A stretch of 64,000 nucleotides of DNA from NCBI GenBank assembly GCA_025060475.1, contig JANXBZ010000007.1, positions 56,337-120,336 of the forward strand. The letters run 5' to 3'. Position 1 is the first letter of the stretch. Each line of letters starts with the position of its first letter. The notes beneath the pieces are model-generated. The model did no database searches, had not been told where the DNA came from, and saw only the letters and a list, made by a program, of their open reading frames with translations. Source of the stretch: Dictyoglomus sp. GTDB taxonomy: Bacteria > Dictyoglomota > Dictyoglomia > Dictyoglomales > Dictyoglomaceae. The position numbers and the translations under genes are program-made. Below, piece by piece: positions 40,099 through 48,772 of this stretch.

Positions 40099-40656
40099 CT
40101 AAACTTCCATAATTTCTTTTTCTTTAATATCTAATAACTTGTCTATTTCTCCAATATATTTATTTGTTAATTTTTGAAGTTCATCCTGAAGCCTATGAAA
40201 TTCATCTTCCGAAATTTTACCTTCTTGTTTTTCTTTTTTAAAAACCTCCAAATAATCTCTTCTTATATTTCTTATAGCTACTCTCCCATTTTCTGCTTCT
40301 TTATGGGCAATTTTAACAAGTTCCCTTCTTCTCTCTTCTGATAAAGGTGGAAAATTAACTCGAATTACTTGCCCATCACTCTGAGGGGTTAATCCAAGAT
40401 TTGATTTTAAGATCGCTTTCTCGATCTCAGAAAGAACACTTTTATCCCAAGGCTGAATTAATACAGTTCTTCCATCTCCTATTTTTAAAGAAGCAACTTG
40501 ACTTAATGGCATCATGTTGCCATAGTAATTTACTTTAATCTCATCAAAAAGACCAATAGATGGTTTTCCCGTTCTAATACCTTGAAATTCTCTTTTTACC
40601 GCTTCTATAGTTTTTTTCATTTTCTCTTCTATTTCTTTAAAGCTTTCTTTACCCAT
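40099..40656 (-). CDS. frr: Ribosome recycling factor
   Basis: Splits post-termination ribosomes with EF-G. The 185-residue protein shows EFQGIRTGKPSIGLFDEIKVNYYG and VNFPPLSEERRRELVKIAHKEAE, conserved in RRF. It lies between pyrH and the small ORF; GGGGG precedes the ATG. Confidence 0.98.
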   Translation of the reverse strand: MGKESFKEIEEKMKKTIEAVKREFQGIRTGKPSIGLFDEIKVNYYGNMMPLSQVASLKIGDGRTVLIQPWDKSVLSEIEKAILKSNLGLTPQSDGQVIRVNFPPLSEERRRELVKIAHKEAENGRVAIRNIRRDYLEVFKKEKQEGKISEDEFHRLQDELQKLTNKYIGEIDKLLDIKEKEIMEV

Positions 40657-40680
40657 ATTTTCCCCCCCATTCTTTATAAG

Positions 40681-41397
40681 CTAAGGACCAATATATGTCC
40701 CTATTTTTTCTCCCATAATTATTCTCTTTAGATTTCCCTTTTCAGACATTGAAAAAACTATTATAGGAATTTTATTTTCCATGGATAGGGAAACAGCGGT
40801 AGCATCTAAAGCCTCTAATCTTAGTTTAAGAAAATCAAGAGCATTTATAGTATCAAATTTTTTAGCATTAGGATTTACAAATGGATCTTCGGTGTATACA
40901 CCATCAACTTTTGTTTCTTTTAAAATTACTTCCGCCTTAATTTCTGAAGCTCTTAGAACTGCTGCAGTATCTGTAGTAAAAAAGGGATTTCCTGTTCCTG
41001 CTGCAAAAATTACTATTCTTCCCTTTTCTAAATGCCTTATTGCTCTTCTACGTATAAAGGGTTCTGCAATTTGTCTCATTTCTATTGCAGTTTGAACTCT
41101 TGTATTTACACCCAATCTTTCTAAAGCATCTTGAAGAGCCAAAGCATTTATTACTGTTGCTAACATTCCCATATAATCAGCAGTAGCTCTATCTATACCC
41201 AAATCCTTACTCTCTCTCCCTCTAAAAATATTTCCTCCACCCACTACTATCCCTATTTCTACTCCTAATTCATAAACTTCCTTTATATCTTGAGCTATTT
41301 GATTAACCTTTATAGGATCTAAACCAAAACCTGAAGGACCACTAAAAATTTCTCCTGAAAGTTTCAATAGAATTCTTTTAAATCTCGGTGAAACCAT
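40681..41397 (-). CDS. pyrH: UMP kinase
   Basis: Hexameric bacterial UMP kinase of the amino-acid kinase fold, 238 residues: RILLKLSGE at the start, [21 protein letters not shown] and [16 protein letters not shown] are diagnostic. It begins 3 bases after tsf. Confidence 0.98.
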   Translation of the reverse strand: MVSPRFKRILLKLSGEIFSGPSGFGLDPIKVNQIAQDIKEVYELGVEIGIVVGGGNIFRGRESKDLGIDRATADYMGMLATVINALALQDALERLGVNTRVQTAIEMRQIAEPFIRRRAIRHLEKGRIVIFAAGTGNPFFTTDTAAVLRASEIKAEVILKETKVDGVYTEDPFVNPNAKKFDTINALDFLKLRLEALDATAVSLSMENKIPIIVFSMSEKGNLKRIIMGEKIGTYIGP

Positions 41398-41400
41398 AAC

Positions 41401-42003
41401 TTATTCTTCCTCTCCTACCACATATCTTACAAATCTTCTTATTACAATATTTTCACCTAACTTTGAAATAGCTTCTGTTAATAAATCCTTCACTTTAATT
41501 TCAGGATTTTTTACAAAAGGCTGTTCCAATAAACAAACTTCTTCAAAAAATTTTTCAAGTCTTCCATTAACTATCTTTTCAATAACATGAGAAGGTTTAT
41601 TTCCTTCTTTTTCTAATTGAGTCATATAGATATTTTTTTCTCTTTCTAGAACCTCTTTAGGTACATCTTCTTTACTTATATATAAAGGATTCATTCCTGC
41701 AATTTGTAAACATAGGTCCTTCGCTAGATTTTTAAATTCATCAGTTCTCGCAACAAAATCTGTTTCACAGTTGAGTTCCAATAGAACTCCAAGTTTTGAT
41801 CCCGTATGAATATATGCTTCAATAATTCCTTCCTTTGCAACTCTCGTAGACTTTTTCGCAGCCTTTACTATTCCCCTTTCTCTTAGGATTAAGATTGCCT
41901 TTTCCATATCACCATTAGCTTCCTCAAGGGCACGTTTTGCATCCATAACTCCCGCACCCGTTTTTTCTCTTAATTCTCTAATCATTTCCAAAGAAACTTC
42001 CAT
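41401..42003 (-). CDS. tsf: Elongation factor Ts
   Basis: Nucleotide-exchange factor for EF-Tu. LREKTGAGVMDAKRALEEANGDMEKA and LLELNCETDFVARTDEF are the two family signatures. At 200 residues it is the short form found in many thermophiles and cyanobacteria. GGGAGG precedes the ATG. Confidence 0.98.
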   Translation of the reverse strand: MEVSLEMIRELREKTGAGVMDAKRALEEANGDMEKAILILRERGIVKAAKKSTRVAKEGIIEAYIHTGSKLGVLLELNCETDFVARTDEFKNLAKDLCLQIAGMNPLYISKEDVPKEVLEREKNIYMTQLEKEGNKPSHVIEKIVNGRLEKFFEEVCLLEQPFVKNPEIKVKDLLTEAISKLGENIVIRRFVRYVVGEEE

Positions 42004-42016
42004 TTTTTAAACCTCC

Positions 42017-42745
42017 CTATCCAACTTCAGTTTCCTTCTCTTGTAATTCTAATTCCTTTTCTCGTAAATCTCTTCCTTCAATAATTGCATCCGCTATCTT
42101 TGAAACAATTAATTTTACAGCTCTTATAGCATCATCATTTCCTGGAATAGGATAATCAATTACTTCTGGATCACAGTTAGTATCTACAATAGCAACAATT
42201 GGTATGTTTAACCTTCTTGCCTCTTTAACTGCAATCTCTTCTCTTTTTGGATCCACAATAAATACCACATCAGGAAGAGTTTCTATTCCCCTTAAGCCAT
42301 CAAAAAGCTTAACTAATTTTTCTAATTCCCTTTCATATCTTAAAGCTTCTTTCTTGGGGAGCTTTTCAAATTTTCCATTGTTTTTCATTTCTTCTAAACG
42401 AATCATATAATCAATCCGAGATTTTATAGTAGAAAAATTAGTTAACATACCACCAAGCCATCTTTGAGTTACATAAAAGGCTCCACATCTTTTTGCTTCT
42501 TCCTCTATACTTTGCTGGGCTTGTTTTTTTGTTCCTATAAACAAGAAGGTTTTACCATCTTTTGCTTGTTCCTTTACAAACTCATATGCTTCTTCCAGTT
42601 TTACTAAGGTTTTTTGAAGGTCGATAATATGTATACCATTTCTTTCGGAAAAAATATACTCCTTCATTTTAGGACACCATCGTTTCGTCTGGTGCCCGAA
42701 ATGTACTCCTGCCTCTAATAATTGTTTCATTAGTATATGAGCCAT
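42017..42745 (-). CDS. rpsB: 30S ribosomal protein S2
   Basis: A 242-residue S2 protein: [24 protein letters not shown] and the C-terminal [12 protein letters not shown]...[14 protein letters not shown] are typical. The ATG at 42745 follows GGAGGTG by 4 bases; the longer frame to 42778 runs into the leader hairpin. It heads the rpsB-tsf-pyrH-frr-uppS-cdsA-dxr run and has a long structured leader. Confidence 0.97.
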   Translation of the reverse strand: MAHILMKQLLEAGVHFGHQTKRWCPKMKEYIFSERNGIHIIDLQKTLVKLEEAYEFVKEQAKDGKTFLFIGTKKQAQQSIEEEAKRCGAFYVTQRWLGGMLTNFSTIKSRIDYMIRLEEMKNNGKFEKLPKKEALRYERELEKLVKLFDGLRGIETLPDVVFIVDPKREEIAVKEARRLNIPIVAIVDTNCDPEVIDYPIPGNDDAIRAVKLIVSKIADAIIEGRDLREKELELQEKETEVG

Positions 42746-42775
42746 TTGCACCTCCATTAAAATTTGGTTTTTTTC

Positions 42776-42846
42776 CACCCCTCTCTTCTTCTTCTCTTAG
42801 AACTTTCTCTAAAAAGAAAGCACCCCTAAGAGAATCAGAGAGGGTG
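42776..42846 (-). ncRNA. Long imperfect hairpin in the rpsB leader
   Basis: Three nested helices on the minus strand: 42837-42846 with 42776-42786 (10 pairs, one bulge), 42826-42834 with 42792-42800 (CTAAGAGAA/TTCTCTTAG, 9 pairs) and 42815-42820 with 42803-42808 (6 pairs), closed by a 6-base loop. No U-run follows, so it is not a terminator. It lies wholly within the leader expected from the promoter at 42865-42893, about 30 bases before the rpsB ribosome site. It suggests an autoregulatory ribosomal-protein leader. Confidence 0.65.
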
Positions 42847-42864
42847 TGTTATAATTCGAAAAGA

Positions 42865-42893
42865 AGTATATCACGAAGAATATTTAATTACAA
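42865..42893 (-). promoter_or_regulatory. Promoter of the rpsB operon
   Basis: Minus-strand TTGTAA (42888-42893), a 17-base spacer and TATACT (42865-42870), preceded by TGA to form an extended -10. The expected start is near 42858, giving a 110-base leader. Confidence 0.75.
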
Positions 42894-42901
42894 GTACTTT
42901 T

Positions 42902-43240
42902 ATGATATACTTAACTAAAATTCTCAAAAAACTTAAAAAATTGAAAACAGAAAAGAGTTCTTTTTTTATAGTATTAATTTGGTTAAAAGATAAAGAAAGT
43001 AACATAAAAGAGAATATCCCTATCCTAGCTGTTGGGAATGCCAGAGAAATCTTACTTCTCTGTCAAAAGCTTCTATCTCCCAAAACAACCCTTTTAGAAT
43101 TTTTTCAAAATTACAAAAAAACCGCAGAGTCTTTTGGATATGAAACTAAGTCCTTAGAAATTTTAGATTTTTTAAAATTACTCGAAAAGATGAAGATAAT
43201 AGAAATTTATGAGCTCCCAAAGGAAATTTTTCTAGAATAA
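42902..43240 (+). CDS. Uncharacterised 112-residue protein
   Basis: Not recognised. The N-terminus is Lys/Leu-rich (MIYLTKILKKLKKLKTEKSS), followed by an alpha/beta pattern (FFIVLIWLKDK, IPILAVGNAREILLLCQKLL) and a helical, winged-helix-like end (LEILDFLKLLEKMKIIEIYE). No Shine-Dalgarno precedes the ATG. It overlaps no other gene and its composition fits the genome, so it is probably coding, but start and function are unknown. Confidence 0.55.
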   Translation: MIYLTKILKKLKKLKTEKSSFFIVLIWLKDKESNIKENIPILAVGNAREILLLCQKLLSPKTTLLEFFQNYKKTAESFGYETKSLEILDFLKLLEKMKIIEIYELPKEIFLE

Positions 43241-43300
43241 AATTTGCTATTTTAAAAATTTTTAGGTATACTATTATTCAATAAAAGTTAAATTAGAGAA

Positions 43301-43306
43301 TATAAT
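43301..43306 (+). promoter_or_regulatory. Candidate -10 box of the rimP-nusA operon
   Basis: Perfect TATAAT at 43301-43306; the best -35 candidate is TTCAAT at 43277-43282 (18-base spacer). The start would be near 43313, upstream of the hairpin at 43332-43353. Confidence 0.5.
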
Positions 43307-43331
43307 ACAGTAAGCTTAAGAAAGCAAGTTT

Positions 43332-43353
43332 AAAAGTGGGTTTTCCCACTTTT
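43332..43353 (+). terminator. Terminator hairpin in the nusA-operon leader
   Basis: AAAAGTGGG (43332-43340) pairs with CCCACTTTT (43345-43353) around TTTT and is followed by a T-rich run (TTTTTCTTTTT overlapping to 43360). It lies between a TATAAT at 43301 and the rimP start at 43383, so it can act as an attenuator, or simply end the upstream orphan transcript. Confidence 0.8.
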
Positions 43354-43382
43354 TCTTTTTAATTATGAAGGAACAAATAAGG

Positions 43383-43835
43383 ATGGAAATTATAAAAAAG
43401 GTCAAAGAAATTGCAGAACCTATTCTTGAAAAAGAAGGAATAGAGCTTGTAGATATTGAATATCAAAGAGAAAAAAAAGGATGGGTTCTAAGGTTTTATA
43501 TACATAAGCCTGGAGGAGTTTCTGTAGAAGATTGTGCTTTAATTAGTGAAAAAATAGGAAGGGAATTGGATTTTTATGATCCAATTCCTCATTCTTATAC
43601 TCTTGAGGTTTCTTCTCCAGGATTAGATAGACCTTTAACTAAAATAAGTGATTTTAAGAGAAATATTGGTGAAAAAGTAATAATATTTCTCAAAGAAAGT
43701 TATGAAGGAGAAAAGAATATACAAGGAAAAATTTTAGGAATAGAAAATAATGAAGTAATCTTAGAAAGAAAGAAAGAAGTTATAAATATTCCTATCGAAA
43801 AAATTCATTATGGCAAATTAATTGTAGAATTCTAG
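43383..43835 (+). CDS. rimP: Ribosome maturation factor RimP
   Basis: Assists 30S assembly; 150 residues. LVDIEYQREKKGWVLRFYIHKPGGVSVEDCALIS and LEVSSPGLDRPL are the family core. The ATG at 43383 follows AAGGA by 10 bases; the earlier ATG at 43365 has none and sits directly on the terminator T-run. nusA follows after 12 bases. Confidence 0.95.
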   Translation: MEIIKKVKEIAEPILEKEGIELVDIEYQREKKGWVLRFYIHKPGGVSVEDCALISEKIGRELDFYDPIPHSYTLEVSSPGLDRPLTKISDFKRNIGEKVIIFLKESYEGEKNIQGKILGIENNEVILERKKEVINIPIEKIHYGKLIVEF

Positions 43836-43847
43836 GGAGGGAAACTT

Positions 43848-44915
43848 ATGAAATTAGGGGAAGACTTCTGGGTAGTTTTAGAACAAATAATAAAAGAAAA
43901 GAAAATAAATAAAGAGACAATAATTGAGGCTCTAAGAAGAGCTCTTCTTTCTGCTTTTAAAAAAGCATATGGAACAAGCAAAGGAGCAAGAGTGGAGATT
44001 GATCTTGCTAATCAAGAGATAAAAATTTATGTAACAAAAAAAGTTGTCGAAAAAGTTAAAGATCCAATAGCAGAGATGTCTTTAGAAGAAAGCAGAGTTA
44101 TTAATGAAAATTCTCAACAAGGAGACGAGGTAGAGATAGAAGTAGAGCCTCAAGAATTTGGAAGAATTGCAGTTCAAGTAGCAAAGCAAGTAATAATTCA
44201 AAGTTTAAAAGAGGCAGAAAGAAAAGTTCTTTATGAAAAGTATAAAACAAAAGAAGGAGAGATTATAAGTGGCTCTATTTTAAGGGTAGAAAGAGGAAAC
44301 GTGTACGTAAGACTTCCAGATATAGAAGCAATTTTACCATATAAAGAACAAATACCTACGGAAAATTATTGGATAGGAAGAAGAATTAGAGCTTATTTAT
44401 TAGAAGTTCAGAAGACAACAAAAGAGCCTCTTATTATTCTATCTAGGAGTCATCCTGGATTTTTAAAAAGACTTCTAGAATTAGAAGTTCCTGAAATAAA
44501 GGAGGGAATAATAGAGATCATTAATGTTGTAAGAGATCCTGGGATTAGAGCAAAAGTAGCAGTACATTCTACTTATCCTGAAATTGATCCTATAGGTGCT
44601 TGTATTGGGTATAAAGGAGTTAGAATCCAAAATATAGTTAATGAGCTAAATGGAGAAAAGATTGACCTAATTCAGTGGAGTAAAGATCCAGCAGAGTTTA
44701 TTGCAAGAAGCCTCAGCCCTGCTAAACCAATAAGAGTTGAACTAAAAGAGGATGAAAAAAAAGCATTAGTTATTGTTCCTCCTGAACAATTATCTCTTGC
44801 GATAGGTAAAGATGGACAGAATGTAAGACTTGCAGTAAGACTTACATCTTGGAAGATAGATGTGAGAACAGAATCTTCAGAAAGAGTAGAAAATAAGGCT
44901 ATTATTAAAGAATGA
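43848..44915 (+). CDS. nusA: Transcription factor NusA
   Basis: RNA polymerase-binding factor for pausing, termination and antitermination. At 355 residues it has the N-terminal domain, S1 (EGEIISGSILRVERGNVYV), KH1 and KH2 (IDPIGACIGYKGVRIQNIVNEL; PPEQLSLAIGKDGQNVRLA) and no acidic C-terminal repeats, the common short form. GGGAGGG precedes the ATG. Confidence 0.98.
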   Translation: MKLGEDFWVVLEQIIKEKKINKETIIEALRRALLSAFKKAYGTSKGARVEIDLANQEIKIYVTKKVVEKVKDPIAEMSLEESRVINENSQQGDEVEIEVEPQEFGRIAVQVAKQVIIQSLKEAERKVLYEKYKTKEGEIISGSILRVERGNVYVRLPDIEAILPYKEQIPTENYWIGRRIRAYLLEVQKTTKEPLIILSRSHPGFLKRLLELEVPEIKEGIIEIINVVRDPGIRAKVAVHSTYPEIDPIGACIGYKGVRIQNIVNELNGEKIDLIQWSKDPAEFIARSLSPAKPIRVELKEDEKKALVIVPPEQLSLAIGKDGQNVRLAVRLTSWKIDVRTESSERVENKAIIKE

Positions 44916-45217
44916 GTAGTAGAAGACATATTCCTATTAGAACATGTATAGGATGTGAAGAAAAAAAGCCTAAAAGAGAAATGATTAGAATTGTAAGGCA
45001 AAATGAGGATATTTTTATTGATCCGACAGGAAAGGCTTCGGGAAGAGGAGCATATATATGCGTAAATTTAGACTGTCTAGAAAAAGCCATAAAGAAAAAA
45101 GCTTTGTCTTATGCATTAAGATGTTTTATATCTCCAGAAATATTGGAAATTTTAAAGAGAGATTTACAACAAGAAATATTAAAACGGGGGGAGAAAAATG
45201 AGAAAAAGAATTTATGA
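44912..45217 (+). CDS. ylxR: YlxR (DUF448) RNA-binding protein
   Basis: Small nucleic-acid-binding protein (101 residues) with the YlxR core PIRTCIGCEEKKPKREMIRIVR and the GRGAY motif. In Bacillus a homologue modulates RNase P. It overlaps nusA by 4 and infB by 20 bases. The usual partner ylxQ (L7Ae-like) is missing between ylxR and infB. Confidence 0.93.
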   Translation: MSSRRHIPIRTCIGCEEKKPKREMIRIVRQNEDIFIDPTGKASGRGAYICVNLDCLEKAIKKKALSYALRCFISPEILEILKRDLQQEILKRGEKNEKKNL

Positions 45218-47129
45218 GTTAAGTAAAGAATTAGGAATAGAAAGTAAAGAATTATTAAAAATTCTTTCAGATTTAGGGGTAAATATTAAATCAGCTTTAA
45301 ATATAATTGATGAAGAAACTGAGGAGATAATAAAAGATTTATTAAAAAAGGAAGAAACCCCTATTTCTCCCCCTAAAACAGAGATAAAGGAGAAGAAAGA
45401 GGAAGTAATAGAAAAAGTTGAAAAAAAAGAAAAAGTTTTAAGAATCTCTGGAGCTCTAACTGTAAGAGAAATCGCAGAGCTTTTAAATATTCCTTCAACT
45501 AAATTAATTTTAGAGCTTATGGAAATGAAAATTATGGCAAATATTAATCAACTTCTGGAACCCGATATTATTAAAAAAATAGGTGAAAAATTTGGATATA
45601 AAGTAGAAGAAACAAAAATCAAAGAAATTCAAAAGAAAAAAGAATTAACTCCTGAAGAACTGCAAAGATTGAAGCCTAGACCTCCTGTGGTAGTTGTTAT
45701 GGGACATGTGGACCATGGAAAGACAACTCTATTAGATGCTATAAGACAGACAAATGTTGCAGATAAAGAGTTTGGCGGTATCACCCAACATATTGGAGCA
45801 TCAGTAGTAGAACATCAAGGAAAAAAAATAGTTTTTTTAGACACACCAGGACATGAAGCCTTTACGGCATTGAGAGCACGAGGAGCTCAGGTTACAGATA
45901 TTGCTGTTTTAGTTGTTGCTGCAGATGATGGCGTAATGCCACAAACTATCGAGGCTATTAACCATGCAAGAGCAGCTAATGTTCCCATAATCGTTGCTAT
46001 AAATAAAATTGATAAACCTGAAGCAAACCCAGAAAGAGTTAAACAACAACTTTCAGAATTAGGCTTGATCCCAGAAGAATGGGGTGGAGATACTATAATG
46101 ATTCCTGTATCCGCTAAAAGAAAACAAGGAATTGAAAATCTCTTAGAGATGATTTTATTAGTAGCAGATATACATGAGTTAAGAGCAGATCCAGAAGCAA
46201 TTCCTAAAGGAGTTATTATTGAAACTAGAATAGATAAAGGGAGAGGTCCCGTAGGAACTGTAATTGTCCAAGAAGGAACATTAAAGATTGGACAATATTT
46301 TATTGCGGGTGAAGTAAAAGGTAAAATAAGAACAATGTTTGATGATAAGAATCGTCCTCTTAAAGAAGCTCCACCATCTCAACCAGTAGAAGTTTCAGGT
46401 TTTGAAGAACTTCCTCAAGCAGGAGATATATTGCAGGTAGTAAGAGATGAAAAAGAAGCGGAAGAAATTCTAGAAGAGAAAAAGAAAAGAAAAGAAAGTT
46501 CTACTTTCGAAATTGTGGGTTTAGGAGAAAAAATTCTTCCTATAATAATAAAAGCAGATACTCAAGGATCTTTAGAAGCTATTTTACAAACTATAGGTAA
46601 AATGGATACCGAAGAGATTACTATTAAAGTAATCCATTCAGGAATTGGAAGTATAACAGAAAGTGATGTTATGCTTGCTTCTGCCTCAAAAGCATTAATT
46701 ATTGGTTTTAATGTAAGACCAGATAATAAAGGTAATGAAGCTTTATCTCGAGAGAGAGTTCAAGCAAAAACATATAGAATAATATATGAAATAATAGATG
46801 ATCTAAATAATATTATAAGAGGATTTAAGAAACCTGAGATTAAGGAAGTTATTATTGGAAGAGCAGAAGTAAAAGCTACTTTTAACATTCCAAGAGTCGG
46901 GACTGTAGCAGGTGTTTACGTAAGAGAAGGAAAAATACAGAGAAATGCAAAAGTAAGGCTTTTAAGAGATGGAAAAATCGTCTACGATGGAAAAATAGCG
47001 TCTTTAAAAAGATTTAAAGAAGATGTCACTGAAGTTTTAACAAATTTTGAGTGTGGTGTTGGGTTAGAAAACTTTGGAGATATAAAGCCAGGGGATCAAT
47101 TAGAGATTTACATATTACAAACTCAATAA
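45198..47129 (+). CDS. infB: Translation initiation factor IF-2
   Basis: GTPase that places initiator tRNA on the 30S subunit. N-terminal IF2_N modules (residues 1 to 50 and about 78 to 130) are joined by a short charged linker; G1 is GHVDHGKTTLLDAI, G3 DTPGHEAF and G4 NKIDKP, followed by domains II to IV. At 643 residues it is compact. GGGGGGAG precedes the ATG. Confidence 0.98.
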   Translation: MRKRIYELSKELGIESKELLKILSDLGVNIKSALNIIDEETEEIIKDLLKKEETPISPPKTEIKEKKEEVIEKVEKKEKVLRISGALTVREIAELLNIPSTKLILELMEMKIMANINQLLEPDIIKKIGEKFGYKVEETKIKEIQKKKELTPEELQRLKPRPPVVVVMGHVDHGKTTLLDAIRQTNVADKEFGGITQHIGASVVEHQGKKIVFLDTPGHEAFTALRARGAQVTDIAVLVVAADDGVMPQTIEAINHARAANVPIIVAINKIDKPEANPERVKQQLSELGLIPEEWGGDTIMIPVSAKRKQGIENLLEMILLVADIHELRADPEAIPKGVIIETRIDKGRGPVGTVIVQEGTLKIGQYFIAGEVKGKIRTMFDDKNRPLKEAPPSQPVEVSGFEELPQAGDILQVVRDEKEAEEILEEKKKRKESSTFEIVGLGEKILPIIIKADTQGSLEAILQTIGKMDTEEITIKVIHSGIGSITESDVMLASASKALIIGFNVRPDNKGNEALSRERVQAKTYRIIYEIIDDLNNIIRGFKKPEIKEVIIGRAEVKATFNIPRVGTVAGVYVREGKIQRNAKVRLLRDGKIVYDGKIASLKRFKEDVTEVLTNFECGVGLENFGDIKPGDQLEIYILQTQ

Positions 47130-47132
47130 GCT

Positions 47133-47414
47133 ATGATTATTGGTGTGTGTCGCATAGTCTTGTCTATTCCTGAGAGTTTTTCATTAAAAGATAAAAGAAG
47201 AGTTAAGAGAAGCATAGTAGAGAAAGTAAGAAATAAATTTAATGTTTCCATTGCAGAGATTGAAGCTCAGGATAATATAAGAGAACTTATTCTGGGAATA
47301 AGTTGTATTTCTACAGATTCAAATCAAATATATAGAGTGCTTTCTGATGTGATAAAATTAGTGGAAAAAGAAAAAGATAGTTTCATAGTGGATTATGAAA
47401 TAAATATCTTATAA
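47133..47414 (+). CDS. DUF503 (YlxP-like) protein
   Basis: A 93-residue protein of the DUF503 family: LSIPESFSLKDKRRVKRSIVEKVRNKFNVSIAEIEAQD is diagnostic. It is regularly found between infB and rbfA; its role is unknown but ribosome-related by context. It starts 3 bases after infB without a clear ribosome site, so it is likely translated by coupling. Confidence 0.92.
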   Translation: MIIGVCRIVLSIPESFSLKDKRRVKRSIVEKVRNKFNVSIAEIEAQDNIRELILGISCISTDSNQIYRVLSDVIKLVEKEKDSFIVDYEINIL

Positions 47415-47436
47415 AATTTAGAGGAGATGATAAATC

Positions 47437-47790
47437 TTGAAACAAAGACGAGAAAGATTAGGAGAACTATTAAGGATTGAAATTAGCGAAATTCTTTTAA
47501 AAAGGGTTAAAGATCCAAGAATTTCTTCTTTTGTTTCCATAACTGAAATAAAATTAAGTAAAGATTTAAGATATGCTCATGTCTTTGTGAGTATATTTGG
47601 GGACGAAAAAACAAAAAGAGAGACTTTAACCGGTTTGGAAAGTGCAAAGGGTTTTATAAGAAGTGAAATAGGAAAGGATTTGAGAATAAGATTTATACCT
47701 GAAATTATTTTTGAACTTGATGATTCTTTGGAAAGAGGAGATAGGATTTTAAAGATAATAAAAACCTTAGAATCAAATGAAGAAGACTAA
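47437..47790 (+). CDS. rbfA: Ribosome-binding factor A
   Basis: Late 30S maturation factor, 117 residues with the KH-type fold: RISEILLKRVKDPRI-like core, DLRYAHVFVSIFG, and RFIPEIIFELDDSLERGDRI. The start is TTG at 47437 after GAGGAG; no in-frame ATG precedes it. It overlaps the next gene by 14 bases. Confidence 0.95.
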   Translation: MKQRRERLGELLRIEISEILLKRVKDPRISSFVSITEIKLSKDLRYAHVFVSIFGDEKTKRETLTGLESAKGFIRSEIGKDLRIRFIPEIIFELDDSLERGDRILKIIKTLESNEED

Positions 47791-48772
47791 AACTTTGAAG
47801 AGTATTTGGGAAATTATAAATAAAGAAAATAATTTTTTACTTGTAACCCATAAAAATCCTGATGGAGACGCTATAGGTTCTATTCTAGCCTTGTATTATT
47901 ATTTAAAAGATAAGAAAAAAGAAGTATATTTGTATCTTCCTAATGGAATCCCTCATATTTATCAATTCCTAATTTTTGAGGAACTACAGATATTTGACGG
48001 ATTTCAGAATTTAAATTTTAAGGTAGCTATCTTTCTTGATTGTGGAGATATTGAAAGAATAGGAGAAAACAATGCTTTTCTAAAAAGAATACCATTAATA
48101 ATTAATATTGACCATCATCCAACAAATACTTTCTTTGGTAATTTAAATTTTGTAGATACAAAAGTATCATCAACTACAGAAATCCTATCAAATCTTTTTT
48201 TTAGGAATAAAGAAAACATAAACCAAAAAGTCGCTCAATGTCTTCTTACAGGTTTAATTACAGATACAGGAAGTTTTAGATTTAGTAATACAACCACAAA
48301 TTCTTTTAGAACTGCAATTAAGCTTATGGAAAAGGGAGCAGAGGTTGCATACATTTCCCAACAAGTATTTGAAAGGAAAAATCTTTCTTCTTTATATTTG
48401 TTAGGAAAGGCACTTCTTCGATTAAAATTAAAAAATGATATTGCCTTTAGCTTTATAACAAAGGAAGATATGGAGGAGTACCATTCTAAAATTGAGGATA
48501 CTGAAGGAATTATAGATACATTAAGAATGCTTAAAGAAGCTAAAGTAGTCATTTTTTTATATCCTCTATCTCCTTCTAAGACAAAGATAAGTTTAAGATC
48601 AAAATCTTCTCATATTGATGTGGGTTTATTTGCAAAAAAATTCGGAGGAGGAGGACATAAAGAAGCTGCAGGATTTGAAAAAGAAGGAAGACCTCAAGAT
48701 ATAGTTTTAAATGTAGTTAAAGACTTGTTAGAATTTATAATGGAATATGAACCACTTTTTATTGATAAATAA
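47777..48772 (+). CDS. nrnA: NrnA-type DHH phosphoesterase
   Basis: DHH-DHHA1 enzyme degrading nanoRNA or 3'-phosphoadenosine 5'-phosphate. Metal motifs are THKNPDGDAIGS, LDCGD and NIDHHPTN; the C-terminal DHHA1 signature is FGGGGHKEAAGFE. It has 331 residues and sits in its frequent place between rbfA and truB. Confidence 0.95.
   Translation: MKKTKTLKSIWEIINKENNFLLVTHKNPDGDAIGSILALYYYLKDKKKEVYLYLPNGIPHIYQFLIFEELQIFDGFQNLNFKVAIFLDCGDIERIGENNAFLKRIPLIINIDHHPTNTFFGNLNFVDTKVSSTTEILSNLFFRNKENINQKVAQCLLTGLITDTGSFRFSNTTTNSFRTAIKLMEKGAEVAYISQQVFERKNLSSLYLLGKALLRLKLKNDIAFSFITKEDMEEYHSKIEDTEGIIDTLRMLKEAKVVIFLYPLSPSKTKISLRSKSSHIDVGLFAKKFGGGGHKEAAGFEKEGRPQDIVLNVVKDLLEFIMEYEPLFIDK

Noticed and set aside
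42847..42855. TATAA-like sequence near 42849-42854 as the rpsB -10 box
   Set aside because: It would start transcription inside the long hairpin and lacks a -35; the box at 42865-42870 has a better -35 and spacing.
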